Below, in pieces: positions 35,260 to 43,486 of a stretch of DNA of 64,000 nucleotides. The stretch comes from Amycolatopsis sp. A133 (GTDB taxonomy: Bacteria; Actinomycetota; Actinomycetes; Mycobacteriales; Pseudonocardiaceae). The stretch is from NCBI RefSeq assembly GCF_031082405.1, contig NZ_JAVHJU010000043.1, forward strand, positions 124,001-188,000. The letters run 5' to 3'. The notes under the pieces were generated by a model. That model made no database searches and was not told the origin of the DNA. It saw only the letters and a list, made by a program, of their open reading frames with translations. Position numbers and translations under genes: made by a program. The stretch's first letter is position 1. Every line of letters begins with the position of its first letter.

Positions 35260-38058
35260 TCACCCGTCGAAGCGGAAGTACACCGTGCGGTGGTAGTCGC
35301 CGGTGGCGGCGTTGGGCCGGCTCTCCGGGCCCAGCGCCGCGACGCCGTGGAACTTGTTGCCGATCGGCGCGATGCCGTCGAGCAGCGAGACGTTGCCGGC
35401 CGGGTAGGTGACCACGGCGTTCTGCGGGTCCGGGCCCACGGCCGGGGTGAACAGCCGCAGGTACAGGCCCTCCTCCGCGGCGACCACCGTGACCGCGCCC
35501 TCGGTGGTGTCCAGTACCGCCCAGCACGTTCGCGCGTGGTAACCCTTGAACTCCGGGTAAGCGAACTCGCTCGCCCCGGTGGCGGTGTTGTTGTACGGCT
35601 TGGTCCAGACGTCGGGCTGCACACCGCGCAGCCGGTTCTTGTAGACGCGGTGCGGCCCGTCGCCGAGCCACGTCAGGCCCCGGACGTTCGCCTCCGGGTA
35701 GTCGAAGTTCACGCCGAGGTGGTCGTGGTCGCCGGTGGCGCGGTAGCGGTATTCCAGCCGCAGCCAGCCGTTCGCGTCCAGGCGCCAGCGCACGGAGGTC
35801 AGGTCGCCGCGGTAGTCGCACTGCACGACCCAGCCGGTGCCGTCGCGGAAGTGGCTGAACGCGGTGAGCGTGGCCGCTCCGCCGGCCGGCGCGGGGCCGT
35901 TGGCCAGCGACACCGGCGTACTGCCGCGGCGCACGCCGGTCAGCCGCCCGTCGGCCTTGCCGATGGTCACCCGGGTGGCGCCGGCGACGAGCACGACGTC
36001 GGCGGCGGTCTCGGTCGCGGTGACGCTGCCCGTGGTCGCCGGCTTGACCAGGCGCGCGGCGAAGTCCGGTGCCTTGCGGACGCGCCACGTCCAGCCGGCG
36101 ACGTTCCGGCCGGCCGGGTCGGTCACGCTCAGCCGCAGCGCGTCGGCGGCGGCCCAGTCGGCGGGCAGGCCGAGCGTCACCGCGCCGGTGGCGCCCGGAG
36201 CGACGTCCGGCGCGCCGGCCTCGCCTTGGGACAGGACCTGGTGGCCGGTTCCCGCGCCGGGCACGGGGAAAGCCAGCAGCTGCCAGGTGAACCGGCACTG
36301 CCGGAGGTTCGTGAAGTCGTACCGGTTGACCAGTTTCACGGTCTTGTCGAACGACACGGGGAAAACCGCGTCGTAGTAGGCCGGACTGGCCAGCTGGACC
36401 GGCGACCAGATGTCCTTGATCGTGAAGAAGCTGGCTTCCTTTTCGCGGTACGGGCCGAGGATGCCGTCGGGAGCGCGGCTGCCGTTGGTGTCGAGGGCCC
36501 CGCCGCGGTCGTCGCGCGCGACGCTTTCGTCGACGAGCGCCCAGATGAAGCCGCCCGCCGAGCGCTGCGACCCGCCCATGAGTTTCCAGTAGTCGTTCAG
36601 GCCGGCCCCGGCCCCACCGTCGTAGAGCCCGTGCAAGAACTCGGTCGGCAGGAAGATCGTGCTGCCGGCGACCTTGCTCGCGGTGCTGCTGTAGGTCTGG
36701 TAGTGACTGGTGTCGACGCCGCCGAACGTCGTCCACGGGTGCAGCACCGGCCGCCGCTGCGGGTCGTGCTGCCCGAAGTCGTCGTCCAGCGCCGTGTTCC
36801 AGCCGCCCTCGTTGCCGTTGTCCCAGAACAGGATCGACGGGTGGTTGACGTCGCGCTCCACCAGGGCCTTGACCAGCGGGGCGCCGACACCCTCGTCGTA
36901 GCGGCGCTGCCAGCCGGTCAGCTCGTCCAGGACGTAGAGCCCGAGCTCGTCGCAGAGGTCGAGGAAAAACGCGTCCGGCGGGTAGTGCGACATCCGGACG
37001 GCGTTCATGTTCATGTCCTTCATCAGCCCGATGTCGAGCCGGGCGAGCCGCGGGCTCGACGCCCGGCCCGACGTCGGCCAGAAGGTGTGCCGGTTCGCTC
37101 CTTTGAGGACGATCCGCTTCCCGTTGACGTAGACGCCGTCACCGGCGCGGACTTCGATCGTGCGGAACCCGAAGCGCTCGACGGTGCTGTGCCACGGCTC
37201 GCCGGCGGAACTCGCAAGCGTCAGCTCGACCTGGTGGAGGTTCGGCGTTTCGGCCGTCCACAGCGGTGGCCGGTCCGTGGTGGTGGTCACGGTCGCGCTG
37301 GTCGCGCCGCTCGCCACGGCTACCGAAAAGGCCGCGCCGACGGCCGTGCCGTCGAGCCGGCGCAGCCGCGCGGTCAGCCGGCCCGCCGCGGGCACGCCCG
37401 CGAGCGCGACCTGGGCGGTGAAAGTCCCGTCCGCGCGGGCGTCGATCGCGACGCGGTCGATCCGGGCGGCCGGGTAGGCCTCCAGCGAGACCGGCCGGAA
37501 GATCCCGCCGAAGTTCCAGAAGTCGCCGCGGCGCTCGGCGTCGTTCACGGAGTTGTCGGCCGATTCCTTGCTGACGGTCGCTTCCAGCAGATTCGGCTCG
37601 CCGAGCCGCAGCAGGGGCGTCACGTCGTAGCGGAAGCGGTAGAAGCCGCCCTGGTGCACCGGCCCCGCCGAGACCCCGTTGACCCGCACGTCGGCGTCGG
37701 TCATGGCGGCCTCGAACACCAGGAAGATCCGGCGGCCGGCCCAGGACGCCGGTGGTGTGAACGAATGCCGGTAGTGGCCCTTCTCCGCCGGGACGAGATC
37801 CCCGCCGTAGTGGTAGCTGCCGAACCCGTGGCACTCCCAGTTGGACGGCGTCGGGATCGTGGCCCATTCCCCCGCGCGCCGGCCGGCCGTGACCTGGAAG
37901 TCCCAGTCGACGGTGTGGTCGGCGTCGCTGCCGGTGAGGAGCAGCGTTTCGGTCACCGGCCCGGTTCCGGCCGCCGAAGCGGCTCCGGACGTCGGCCATC
38001 CCGCCGCGGCCACGCCGGCCGCGCTGATCGCCAGAGCCTGACGACGGGTGAGTTCCAC
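35260..38058 (-). CDS. Secreted glycoside hydrolase family 2 (beta-galactosidase/beta-glucuronidase-like)
   Basis: 932 residues from GTG at 38058 (GGGAGG upstream). The N-terminus has a twin-arginine-type signal (TRRQALAISAAGVAAAGW), so it is probably exported folded. The jelly-roll sugar-binding domain (WDFQVTAGRRAGEWATIPTPSNWECHGFG) and Ig-like domain precede a TIM barrel starting near NGKRIVLKGANRHTFWP. The acid/base Glu lies in FWDNGNEGG and the presumed nucleophile Glu in LPTEFLHG, both at family positions. A C-terminal beta-rich region of about 300 residues follows. The enzyme should cleave a beta-linked sugar or uronide outside the cell; the exact sugar is not readable. It is divergent from a secreted lectin/sugar dehydrogenase gene, suggesting shared regulation in polysaccharide use. 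Confidence 0.9.
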   Translation of the reverse strand: MELTRRQALAISAAGVAAAGWPTSGAASAAGTGPVTETLLLTGSDADHTVDWDFQVTAGRRAGEWATIPTPSNWECHGFGSYHYGGDLVPAEKGHYRHSFTPPASWAGRRIFLVFEAAMTDADVRVNGVSAGPVHQGGFYRFRYDVTPLLRLGEPNLLEATVSKESADNSVNDAERRGDFWNFGGIFRPVSLEAYPAARIDRVAIDARADGTFTAQVALAGVPAAGRLTARLRRLDGTAVGAAFSVAVASGATSATVTTTTDRPPLWTAETPNLHQVELTLASSAGEPWHSTVERFGFRTIEVRAGDGVYVNGKRIVLKGANRHTFWPTSGRASSPRLARLDIGLMKDMNMNAVRMSHYPPDAFFLDLCDELGLYVLDELTGWQRRYDEGVGAPLVKALVERDVNHPSILFWDNGNEGGWNTALDDDFGQHDPQRRPVLHPWTTFGGVDTSHYQTYSSTASKVAGSTIFLPTEFLHGLYDGGAGAGLNDYWKLMGGSQRSAGGFIWALVDESVARDDRGGALDTNGSRAPDGILGPYREKEASFFTIKDIWSPVQLASPAYYDAVFPVSFDKTVKLVNRYDFTNLRQCRFTWQLLAFPVPGAGTGHQVLSQGEAGAPDVAPGATGAVTLGLPADWAAADALRLSVTDPAGRNVAGWTWRVRKAPDFAARLVKPATTGSVTATETAADVVLVAGATRVTIGKADGRLTGVRRGSTPVSLANGPAPAGGAATLTAFSHFRDGTGWVVQCDYRGDLTSVRWRLDANGWLRLEYRYRATGDHDHLGVNFDYPEANVRGLTWLGDGPHRVYKNRLRGVQPDVWTKPYNNTATGASEFAYPEFKGYHARTCWAVLDTTEGAVTVVAAEEGLYLRLFTPAVGPDPQNAVVTYPAGNVSLLDGIAPIGNKFHGVAALGPESRPNAATGDYHRTVYFRFDG

Positions 38059-38177
38059 CAGACCTCCCGAAATCCGATCTGATATATGAAACACCGTACA
38101 ACGGCAAGCGCTCACTGAGCGGACAGGCAGCCGGACAAGTCTTGACGTCCGGGCGCGGGCCTGCGATAGGTAGGAGC

Positions 38178-40232
38178 ATGTTCTCCTCGAACGTCCGCCG
38201 CCTCGGTCTCCTGACCGCGGTGATCGCCGCCGCCGCGTTGGTCGCACCCACCGCCACCACCGCGGCCGCCGCCACCGGCTCGACCGTGATCGGCGTGGCT
38301 TCCGGGCGGTGCCTGGACGTCGTCGGCAACAGCACCGCGGCGAAGACGCGCGTCAACATCTACGACTGCAACGGGCAGGCCAACCAGGCGTGGACGTTCA
38401 CGACGGCGGGCGAGCTGCGGGTGTACGACGCCGCGATGTGCCTCGACGTCGCCGGCGCGAGCACCACGTCCCCGGCCGACGCGCAGATCTACCCCTGCAC
38501 CGGCGGCGCCAACCAGAAGTGGCGGATCAACGCCGACGGCTCCATCACGGGCGTGCAGTCGGGTCTCTGCCTGGACGTCACCGGGGCGGGCACCGCGAAC
38601 AGCACCCTGGTCGGCTTGTACACCTGCAACGGCGGGGGCAACCAGAAGTGGCGGACGTCCCTCGGCGACACCCAGCCGCCGAGCGTGCCGGCCGACCCCC
38701 GGGTGAGCGACCTGGTCTGCGACGCCGTGACGTTCTCGTGGAACGCCGCCACCGACAACGTGGGCGTGGCGTTCTACGACGTCTACCACGACGGTCAGCT
38801 GATGAAGTCGGTGAGCACCCTGTCGACCAGCCTGACCGTGGTCGGCGGCGTGACCTGGGGCCTGTACGTCAACGCGCGGGACGCCGCGGGCAACGTCTCG
38901 CAGGCCAGTGCCACGGTGCCGATCACGCCGCCGCAGTGCCAGCCCGATACGCAAGCGCCGAGCGCGCCGACGAAGCTGGCCGGCAGCGCGTCCGGCACGA
39001 CGGTGACCCTGAACTGGACCGCGGCCACGGACAACATCGGCGTCCGCGCCTACGACGTCTACCGCGGTGGGGCGAAGGTCGGCGCCGTCACCGGGACGGC
39101 CACCGCGCCGCCCGCGACCACCTTCGTCGACAGCGGGCTGGCGGCGAACACGAGCTACGCCTATCACGTCGTCGCGCGGGACGCCCAGGCGAACGTGTCG
39201 GCGCCCAGCGCGACCACAACCGTGACCACCGGCGCGGCCTGCGGCGACTCCGTGTGCGCGGTGACGCAGATCGCCACCGACACCGACATCCCGTGGGGCC
39301 TGGTGACCCTGCCGGACGGCACGATCCTCTACACCCGGCGCGACGCCCACGACATCGTCCACCTCAACCCGGCCACCGGGGCCAAGACGTCGGTGGGCAC
39401 GGTCCCCGGGGTGGACAACACCGACGGCGAGGGCGGCCTGCTCGGTCTGGCCGTCTCGGCCGGGTTCGCCGGTGACCACTGGCTCTACATCATGCACACC
39501 TCGCCGTCCGACAACCGGATCGTGCGGATCAAGCTGGAGAACGACCAGCTCGGCACCGAGCAGGTCCTGCTCAGCGGGTTGCTGCGCAACAAGTTCCACA
39601 ACGGCGGCCGGCTGCGCTTCGGGCCCGACGGCAAGCTGTACGCCAGCACCGGCGACGCCCAGAACGGCGACAACGCGCAGAACAAGGCCAGCCTCAACGG
39701 CAAGGTCCTGCGGCTGAACCCGGACGGCACCGTGCCGTCGGACAACCCGTTCGGCAACTACGTGTGGAGCTACGGCCACCGCAACCCGCAGGGGCTGGCG
39801 TTCGACTCCCAGGGCCGGTTGTGGGAGCAGGAGTTCGGCAACGCGGTGATGGACGAGACCAACCTGATCACCAGGGGCGGCAACTACGGCTGGCCGGCGT
39901 GCGAAGGCACCTCCGGGACGTGCGGCACCGCGGGGTTCATCGCCCCGAAGCGGACGTACTCGACAGCGGAAGGCTCCTGCTCCGGCATCGCCATCGTCCG
40001 CGACGTGCTTTACGTCGCCTGCGAACGCGGAACCCGGATGTACCGGGAGGTGATCAGCGGCAGCGACCTGACGAACGTCCAGGCGTACTTCAACGGCACC
40101 TACGGACGGCTGCGCACGGTCGAGCCCGCACCCGACGGCGGCCTGTGGCTGACCACGACCAACAACGGCGACAAGGACAGCATCCCCGGCAACAGCAACG
40201 AGAGGATCTTCCACGTCGCGTTGGGTGGCTAG
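38178..40232 (+). CDS. Secreted PQQ-type sugar dehydrogenase with lectin and FnIII domains
   Basis: 684 residues from ATG at 38178 (AGGAG upstream). Signal peptide of about 33 residues (Ala-rich). Ricin-type beta-trefoil lectin (about 35-165) with three QxW repeats (NQAWTF, NQKWRI, NQKWRT). Two fibronectin III-like modules follow (PPSVPADPRV... and APSAPTKLAG...). The rest is a six-bladed propeller of the glucose/sorbosone dehydrogenase family (PWGLVTLPDGTILYTRRD, GGLLGLAVSAGF, NKFHNGGRLRFGPDGKLYASTGD, GHRNPQGLAFD, GGNYGWPACEG). It probably binds polysaccharide by the lectin domain and oxidises a sugar in a quinone-dependent way, feeding electrons to oxidative enzymes outside the cell. It is divergent from the GH2 gene and followed by a strong terminator hairpin. 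Confidence 0.92.
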   Translation: MFSSNVRRLGLLTAVIAAAALVAPTATTAAAATGSTVIGVASGRCLDVVGNSTAAKTRVNIYDCNGQANQAWTFTTAGELRVYDAAMCLDVAGASTTSPADAQIYPCTGGANQKWRINADGSITGVQSGLCLDVTGAGTANSTLVGLYTCNGGGNQKWRTSLGDTQPPSVPADPRVSDLVCDAVTFSWNAATDNVGVAFYDVYHDGQLMKSVSTLSTSLTVVGGVTWGLYVNARDAAGNVSQASATVPITPPQCQPDTQAPSAPTKLAGSASGTTVTLNWTAATDNIGVRAYDVYRGGAKVGAVTGTATAPPATTFVDSGLAANTSYAYHVVARDAQANVSAPSATTTVTTGAACGDSVCAVTQIATDTDIPWGLVTLPDGTILYTRRDAHDIVHLNPATGAKTSVGTVPGVDNTDGEGGLLGLAVSAGFAGDHWLYIMHTSPSDNRIVRIKLENDQLGTEQVLLSGLLRNKFHNGGRLRFGPDGKLYASTGDAQNGDNAQNKASLNGKVLRLNPDGTVPSDNPFGNYVWSYGHRNPQGLAFDSQGRLWEQEFGNAVMDETNLITRGGNYGWPACEGTSGTCGTAGFIAPKRTYSTAEGSCSGIAIVRDVLYVACERGTRMYREVISGSDLTNVQAYFNGTYGRLRTVEPAPDGGLWLTTTNNGDKDSIPGNSNERIFHVALGG

Positions 40233-40251
40233 CCGGGCTCCCCACCGTCGA

Positions 40252-40278
40252 GGCACCCCGGTCGGCGACCGGGGTGCC
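40252..40278. terminator. Bidirectional terminator hairpin between convergent genes
   Basis: GGCACCCCGGTC, a 3-nt loop GGC, then GACCGGGGTGCC: a perfect 12-bp stem starting 20 bp after the sugar-dehydrogenase stop and ending 53 bp before the end of the MscS gene. There is no U-tract, which is usual for actinomycete terminators. Confidence 0.8.
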
Positions 40279-40330
40279 CGCACAGGCGTTGCGTGGAGAT
40301 CGGCGATCGTGTGTTCGGCTTGGGCATCCG

Positions 40331-41470
40331 TCACCGGCCGTTGAACGTGCGTTCCCGGGTCCTGCCGTCGGCGCTGTCGCCGAAGAGGCGGGCGTCCTGG
40401 CCGGGCGAGTGATCCGCGGACTTCGGGACCGGAGATGCCTGCAGCTGTTCCGTGCGCAGGCGCGGCAAAGCGTACGGATGTGCCCGGCGTACCCACTTCA
40501 CGAGCTGTTCGCGGACCAGGCAGCGCAGGTCGAACAGCGTCGGCGCGTCGGCCGCGCTCACCAGCGCACGCACGCGGATCAGCGTGTTCACCGCGTCGGT
40601 CACCTGCAGCACGCTGACCCGGCCGTCCCAGAGGTCGGTGTCACCGAGGATCCGGCGCAGCTCCTCGCGCATCTCCTCCACCGGTACCGACCAGTCCAGA
40701 TCCAGCTCCACCGTGCCGAGAAGCTCCGCTTCCCGGCGAGTCCAGTTCTCGAACGGCTGGGACATGAAGTAGGACGTGGGCATCACGAGCCGGCGGTCGT
40801 CCCACAGGTGGATCACCAGGTACGTCAGCGTGATGTCCTCGATGCGCCCCCACTCGTTCTCCACGATCACCACGTCGTCGAGCCGGATCGCATCGCTGAA
40901 CGCGATCTGCATCCCGGCGAACACGTTGCCGAGCAGGGACTGCGCGGCCAGCGCCGCCACCGCGCCCACCACGCCGGCCGAGGCGAGCAGGCTGGTGCCC
41001 GCGGCCCGCGCCATCGGGAAGGTCATCAGCATCGCGCCGAGCGCGAGCAGCGCGACGCCGGCCACGGTGATCCGGCGGACCAGGGTGACCTGCGTCTGCA
41101 ACCGGCGGGCGTGCCGGTTGTCCGGGACGTCGACCCGCAGCCTCGACAACGCTGCCCGCTCGATCGACGTGAGGACCCCGGCGACGAGCCACCCGCCGAC
41201 CCCGATCAACGCCAGCCCGAGCCCGTGGTCCACCGGTCCCCGCCAGGGCCCCTCCGGGAGGCCGAAGGTGCAGGCGCTGCGCACCGCGACCACCGCGGCG
41301 AACCACAGAAACGGCCGGTGGGCGTGCACCGTCAACTCGGCCAAGACCGCGGAACGCCGTCCCAGCCGCCGGATCACCCGGCGGAAGACGTGCTCGGCGA
41401 CGAGGAAAAGCCCGAACGCCGCCGCCGCGACGACCGCGGCGGACACCAGCCGTCCCCATCCGTCGGACAC
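40331..41470 (-). CDS. Small-conductance mechanosensitive channel (MscS family)
   Basis: 379 residues. Four predicted membrane segments in the N-terminal half (VSAAVVAAAAFGLFLVAEHVF; HRPFLWFAAVVAV; GLGLALIGVGGWLVAGVL; ITVAGVALLALGAMLMTF) are followed by the pore helix with alternating Gly/Ala (LLASAGVVGAVAALAAQSLLGNVFAG) and the beta domain (VIVENEWGRIEDITLTYLVIHLWDDRRLVMPTSYF), which are diagnostic. It opens under membrane tension to release solutes. GTG at 41470 was chosen because a GGAGGGAGG site lies immediately upstream; ATG at 41491 overlaps that site. The C-terminal tail is charged and probably cytoplasmic. It is convergent with the sugar-dehydrogenase gene and shows no clear link to other neighbours. 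Confidence 0.92.
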   Translation of the reverse strand: MSDGWGRLVSAAVVAAAAFGLFLVAEHVFRRVIRRLGRRSAVLAELTVHAHRPFLWFAAVVAVRSACTFGLPEGPWRGPVDHGLGLALIGVGGWLVAGVLTSIERAALSRLRVDVPDNRHARRLQTQVTLVRRITVAGVALLALGAMLMTFPMARAAGTSLLASAGVVGAVAALAAQSLLGNVFAGMQIAFSDAIRLDDVVIVENEWGRIEDITLTYLVIHLWDDRRLVMPTSYFMSQPFENWTRREAELLGTVELDLDWSVPVEEMREELRRILGDTDLWDGRVSVLQVTDAVNTLIRVRALVSAADAPTLFDLRCLVREQLVKWVRRAHPYALPRLRTEQLQASPVPKSADHSPGQDARLFGDSADGRTRERTFNGR

Positions 41471-41640
41471 ACCCCTCCCTCCTTCGCGCATTCTCGTTGC
41501 TCGTACCCACGGCGGTTGCTTCCCGACACAGTGGCCGTCCTCACAGGCCGGAGATGCGGTCAGGCCTCGGCCGAGCCGACGGCTCCGGGCATGACACTCA
41601 CGCAATACCCGGTGCGCCGTAACCCCGCGCGGATCCGGGG

Positions 41641-41671
41641 TTGCCTTCGAGCGCGCTCGAATCTCTAGCGT
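41641..41671 (+). promoter_or_regulatory. MerR-type promoter/operator of the SDR gene
   Basis: The -35 TTGCCT (41641-41646) and -10 TAGCGT (41666-41671) are separated by 19 bp, the stretched spacing typical of MerR-activated promoters. A perfect 16-bp palindrome TTCGAGCGCGCTCGAA (41646-41661) fills the spacer. A MerR-family gene follows the SDR gene directly, so it is the obvious regulator. The predicted transcript start (about 41678-41679) coincides with the third of three GTG codons. Confidence 0.8.
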
Positions 41672-41678
41672 CGTGGTG

Positions 41679-42548
41679 GTGACGGAGAGCAAGAACAAGA
41701 CGTGGCTCATCACCGGTGCGACCTCGGGGCTCGGCCTGGCACTGGCCGAGGTCGCTTTGGAAGCGGGGGAACGCGTGGCCGGCACCGCGCGCCGGACCGG
41801 ACGGTTCGAGGCCCTGAAGGCGCGCTACGGCGACCGGCTGCTGGCCGTGGAACACGACGTGCGCGACGTCGACGGCGCCGCCGCGGTCGTGGAGCGGGCG
41901 CTGACCGTGTTCGGCCAGGTGGACGTGCTGGTCAACAACGCCGGCGCCGGTCAGGTCGGGGCCTCGGAGGAGGTGTCGGACGGTGAGCTGCGGGACATGC
42001 TCGATCAGCACCTGTTCGGGCCGGCCGCCTACGTGCGCGCCGTGCTCCCGCACCTGCGGGCGCGCGGGTCGGGCGCGATCGTGCAGATGAGCAGCCAGGG
42101 CGGGCGGATGTCGTTCCCCGCGGTGGGTAGCTATTCGGCAGGCAAGTTCGCGCTGGAAGGCTGGTCCGAGGCCCTGGCGGGTGAGGTGGCGCCGTTCGGG
42201 GTCCGGGTGCTGATCGTGGAGCCCAGCCGGTTCCGGACGGAGTTCAACGCGTCCGGCGTGCTGCGCACCACCCGCCAGGACGCGAACTACGACGGGGTGA
42301 TCGGCGCGGTGCGGGCGAACCTGGCCGAGGCCGACGGCGTTCAGGAAGGCGACCCCGTGCGGGCCGCCGCCGCGATCCGCGACGTGCTGGCGGCCGAAGA
42401 CGCGCCGCTGCGCCTGCCGCTCGGTGCGGAAGCCGTCCGCAACCTCACCCGCGGCTACCGGCGTTCGCTCGAGGACGTCGGGAAGTGGGCCTCGGTCAGC
42501 GAGTCGGCCGACTTCCCCGGCATGCCCCCCGCCGTACGCGCGTTCTGA
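41679..42548 (+). CDS. Short-chain dehydrogenase/reductase
   Basis: 289 residues. Classical SDR: TWLITGATSGLGLAL nucleotide loop, NNAGAGQ, the catalytic Ser in QMSSQGG, and YSAGK with Tyr and Lys. The C-terminal shape (VLIVEPSRFRTEF) matches SDRs that act on small carbonyl or quinone-like substrates. Three GTG codons in a row (41673, 41676, 41679) could start it; I chose the last because the promoter -10 ends at 41671, so the first two lie at or before the transcript start and the mRNA is probably leaderless. The MerR-family gene follows after 15 bp. The pair looks like a self-contained, inducible response to a reactive or toxic carbonyl compound; the substrate is unknown. Confidence 0.88.
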   Translation: MTESKNKTWLITGATSGLGLALAEVALEAGERVAGTARRTGRFEALKARYGDRLLAVEHDVRDVDGAAAVVERALTVFGQVDVLVNNAGAGQVGASEEVSDGELRDMLDQHLFGPAAYVRAVLPHLRARGSGAIVQMSSQGGRMSFPAVGSYSAGKFALEGWSEALAGEVAPFGVRVLIVEPSRFRTEFNASGVLRTTRQDANYDGVIGAVRANLAEADGVQEGDPVRAAAAIRDVLAAEDAPLRLPLGAEAVRNLTRGYRRSLEDVGKWASVSESADFPGMPPAVRAF

Positions 42549-42550
42549 AC

Positions 42551-42556
42551 TACGAT
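42551..42556 (+). promoter_or_regulatory. -10 element for a leaderless MerR-family gene
   Basis: TACGAT (TAnnnT) ends 7 nt before the ATG at 42564, so transcription should begin at or next to the start codon. The MerR gene can therefore be expressed independently of the upstream SDR, giving a basal supply of regulator. Confidence 0.6.
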
Positions 42557-42563
42557 TTTGCCC

Positions 42564-43037
42564 ATGTCCACCGAACTGCTCGTCGAACGCATCCTCGCCG
42601 CCGACGACGCCCCGGCGGTCTCGGCGGCCGAAGCGGTGCACGGGCTGCTGGACGACTCGGTGATCGACGACTTGGCGGCGCCCCTGGGGATCGCCGAAGC
42701 CGCCGAGTTCGTCGGGCTGACCCCGCACACCCTCCGCTACTACGAGCAGCAGGGGCTCGTCCGGCCCGCCCGCAACGCCGCCGGCTACCGCGCGTACTCG
42801 GCGCCGGACCTCCGCCGGCTGGTGTTCCTGACCCGGATGCGCCTGTCCGGCATGACCATGCAGGACCTGAAGCGGTACATCGAGCTGGCCGACCGGGGTG
42901 ACAGCACGATCCCCGAACGCTCGCGCATCATGGCCGACCAGCGCGCCCGCATCAAGAAGCAGCTGCGGGAGCTGACCCTCGCGCTGGAGACGACCGAGTA
43001 CAAGATCCGCACCTACGGCGGCCACCCGGCCGGTTGA
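42564..43037 (+). CDS. MerR-family transcriptional regulator
   Basis: 157 residues. After an unusual N-terminal extension of about 40 residues comes a MerR HTH (LGIAEAAEFVGLTPHTLRYYEQQGLVRPARNAAGYRAYSAPDLRRLVFLTRMRLSGMTMQDLKRYIELA) with the dimerising coiled coil at the C-terminus (IMADQRARIKKQLRELTLALETTEYKI). The HTH matches MerR proteins paired with oxidoreductases. No Cys cluster is seen, so it is not a metal or redox sensor of the MerR/SoxR type. The likely target is the promoter of the adjacent SDR, which has a 16-bp palindrome in a 19-bp spacer. ATG at 42564 is probably leaderless. Confidence 0.9.
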   Translation: MSTELLVERILAADDAPAVSAAEAVHGLLDDSVIDDLAAPLGIAEAAEFVGLTPHTLRYYEQQGLVRPARNAAGYRAYSAPDLRRLVFLTRMRLSGMTMQDLKRYIELADRGDSTIPERSRIMADQRARIKKQLRELTLALETTEYKIRTYGGHPAG

Positions 43038-43058
43038 CCGGGTTCGGCCCGGACAGCA

Positions 43059-43430
43059 TCAGCCTGTCGCTTCCCCGGCGCCGGCTCGTTCGCGCGCAGC
43101 GAGGATGTCCGGGACGTGCGTCTCCGCCCACTGTCGTACGGCACGCAGCGGAACCAGCAGGGAACGGCCGAGCTCGGTCAGGGCGTACTCGACGTGCGGC
43201 GGGTTGCCGCCCAGGTCGGTGCGGGCGAGCAAGCCGTCGGCCTCCATGGCGCGCAGCGTCTCGGTGAGGGCTTTGGGGGTGATCCCGCGGATATGCGCTT
43301 TGAGCTCGGTGAACCGCATCGGCCCGTCCTCCAGGGCGTTGACGGCGAACACCGTCCACCGCGCCCCGATGCGGTGCAGCACGGTGCGGCTCGGGCACGT
43401 CGCCGCCATGACGTTGTACGCCTTGCCCAC
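43059..43430 (-). CDS. HxlR-family transcriptional regulator
   Basis: 123 residues. Winged-helix HxlR signature: CPSRTVLHRIGARWTVFAVNAL, GPMRFTELKAHIRGITPKALTETLRAMEADGLL, and the wing with GGNPPHVEYALTELG. A Cys (residue 12, TCPSR) sits at the N-terminal position used for redox or electrophile sensing in some HxlR proteins (HypR-like), so it may sense oxidants; this is not proven. GTG at 43430 has GGAGG 6 nt upstream. It is divergent from an SDR gene with a tandem inverted-repeat operator in the 56-bp gap. Confidence 0.9.
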   Translation of the reverse strand: MGKAYNVMAATCPSRTVLHRIGARWTVFAVNALEDGPMRFTELKAHIRGITPKALTETLRAMEADGLLARTDLGGNPPHVEYALTELGRSLLVPLRAVRQWAETHVPDILAARERAGAGEATG

Positions 43431-43442
43431 GGGGGTCCTCCC

Positions 43443-43477
43443 GGTAGCGTTGAAGATACCGGTAGCAAATCTATACC
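43443..43477. promoter_or_regulatory. Tandem HxlR-type operator
   Basis: Two adjacent inverted repeats of the same design: GGTAGCGTTGAAGATACC (43443-43460) and GGTAGCAAATCTATACC (43461-43477), each GGTA-spacer-TACC. The two right next to each other also form an ACCGGT centre. They fill the gap between the divergent HxlR and SDR genes, so one protein could repress both promoters. Confidence 0.7.
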
Positions 43478-43486
43478 GTCGCGATC

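Noticed and set aside
41673-41678. First two GTG codons as start of the MerR-linked SDR
   Set aside because: They lie at or before the transcript start predicted from the -10 at 41666-41671.
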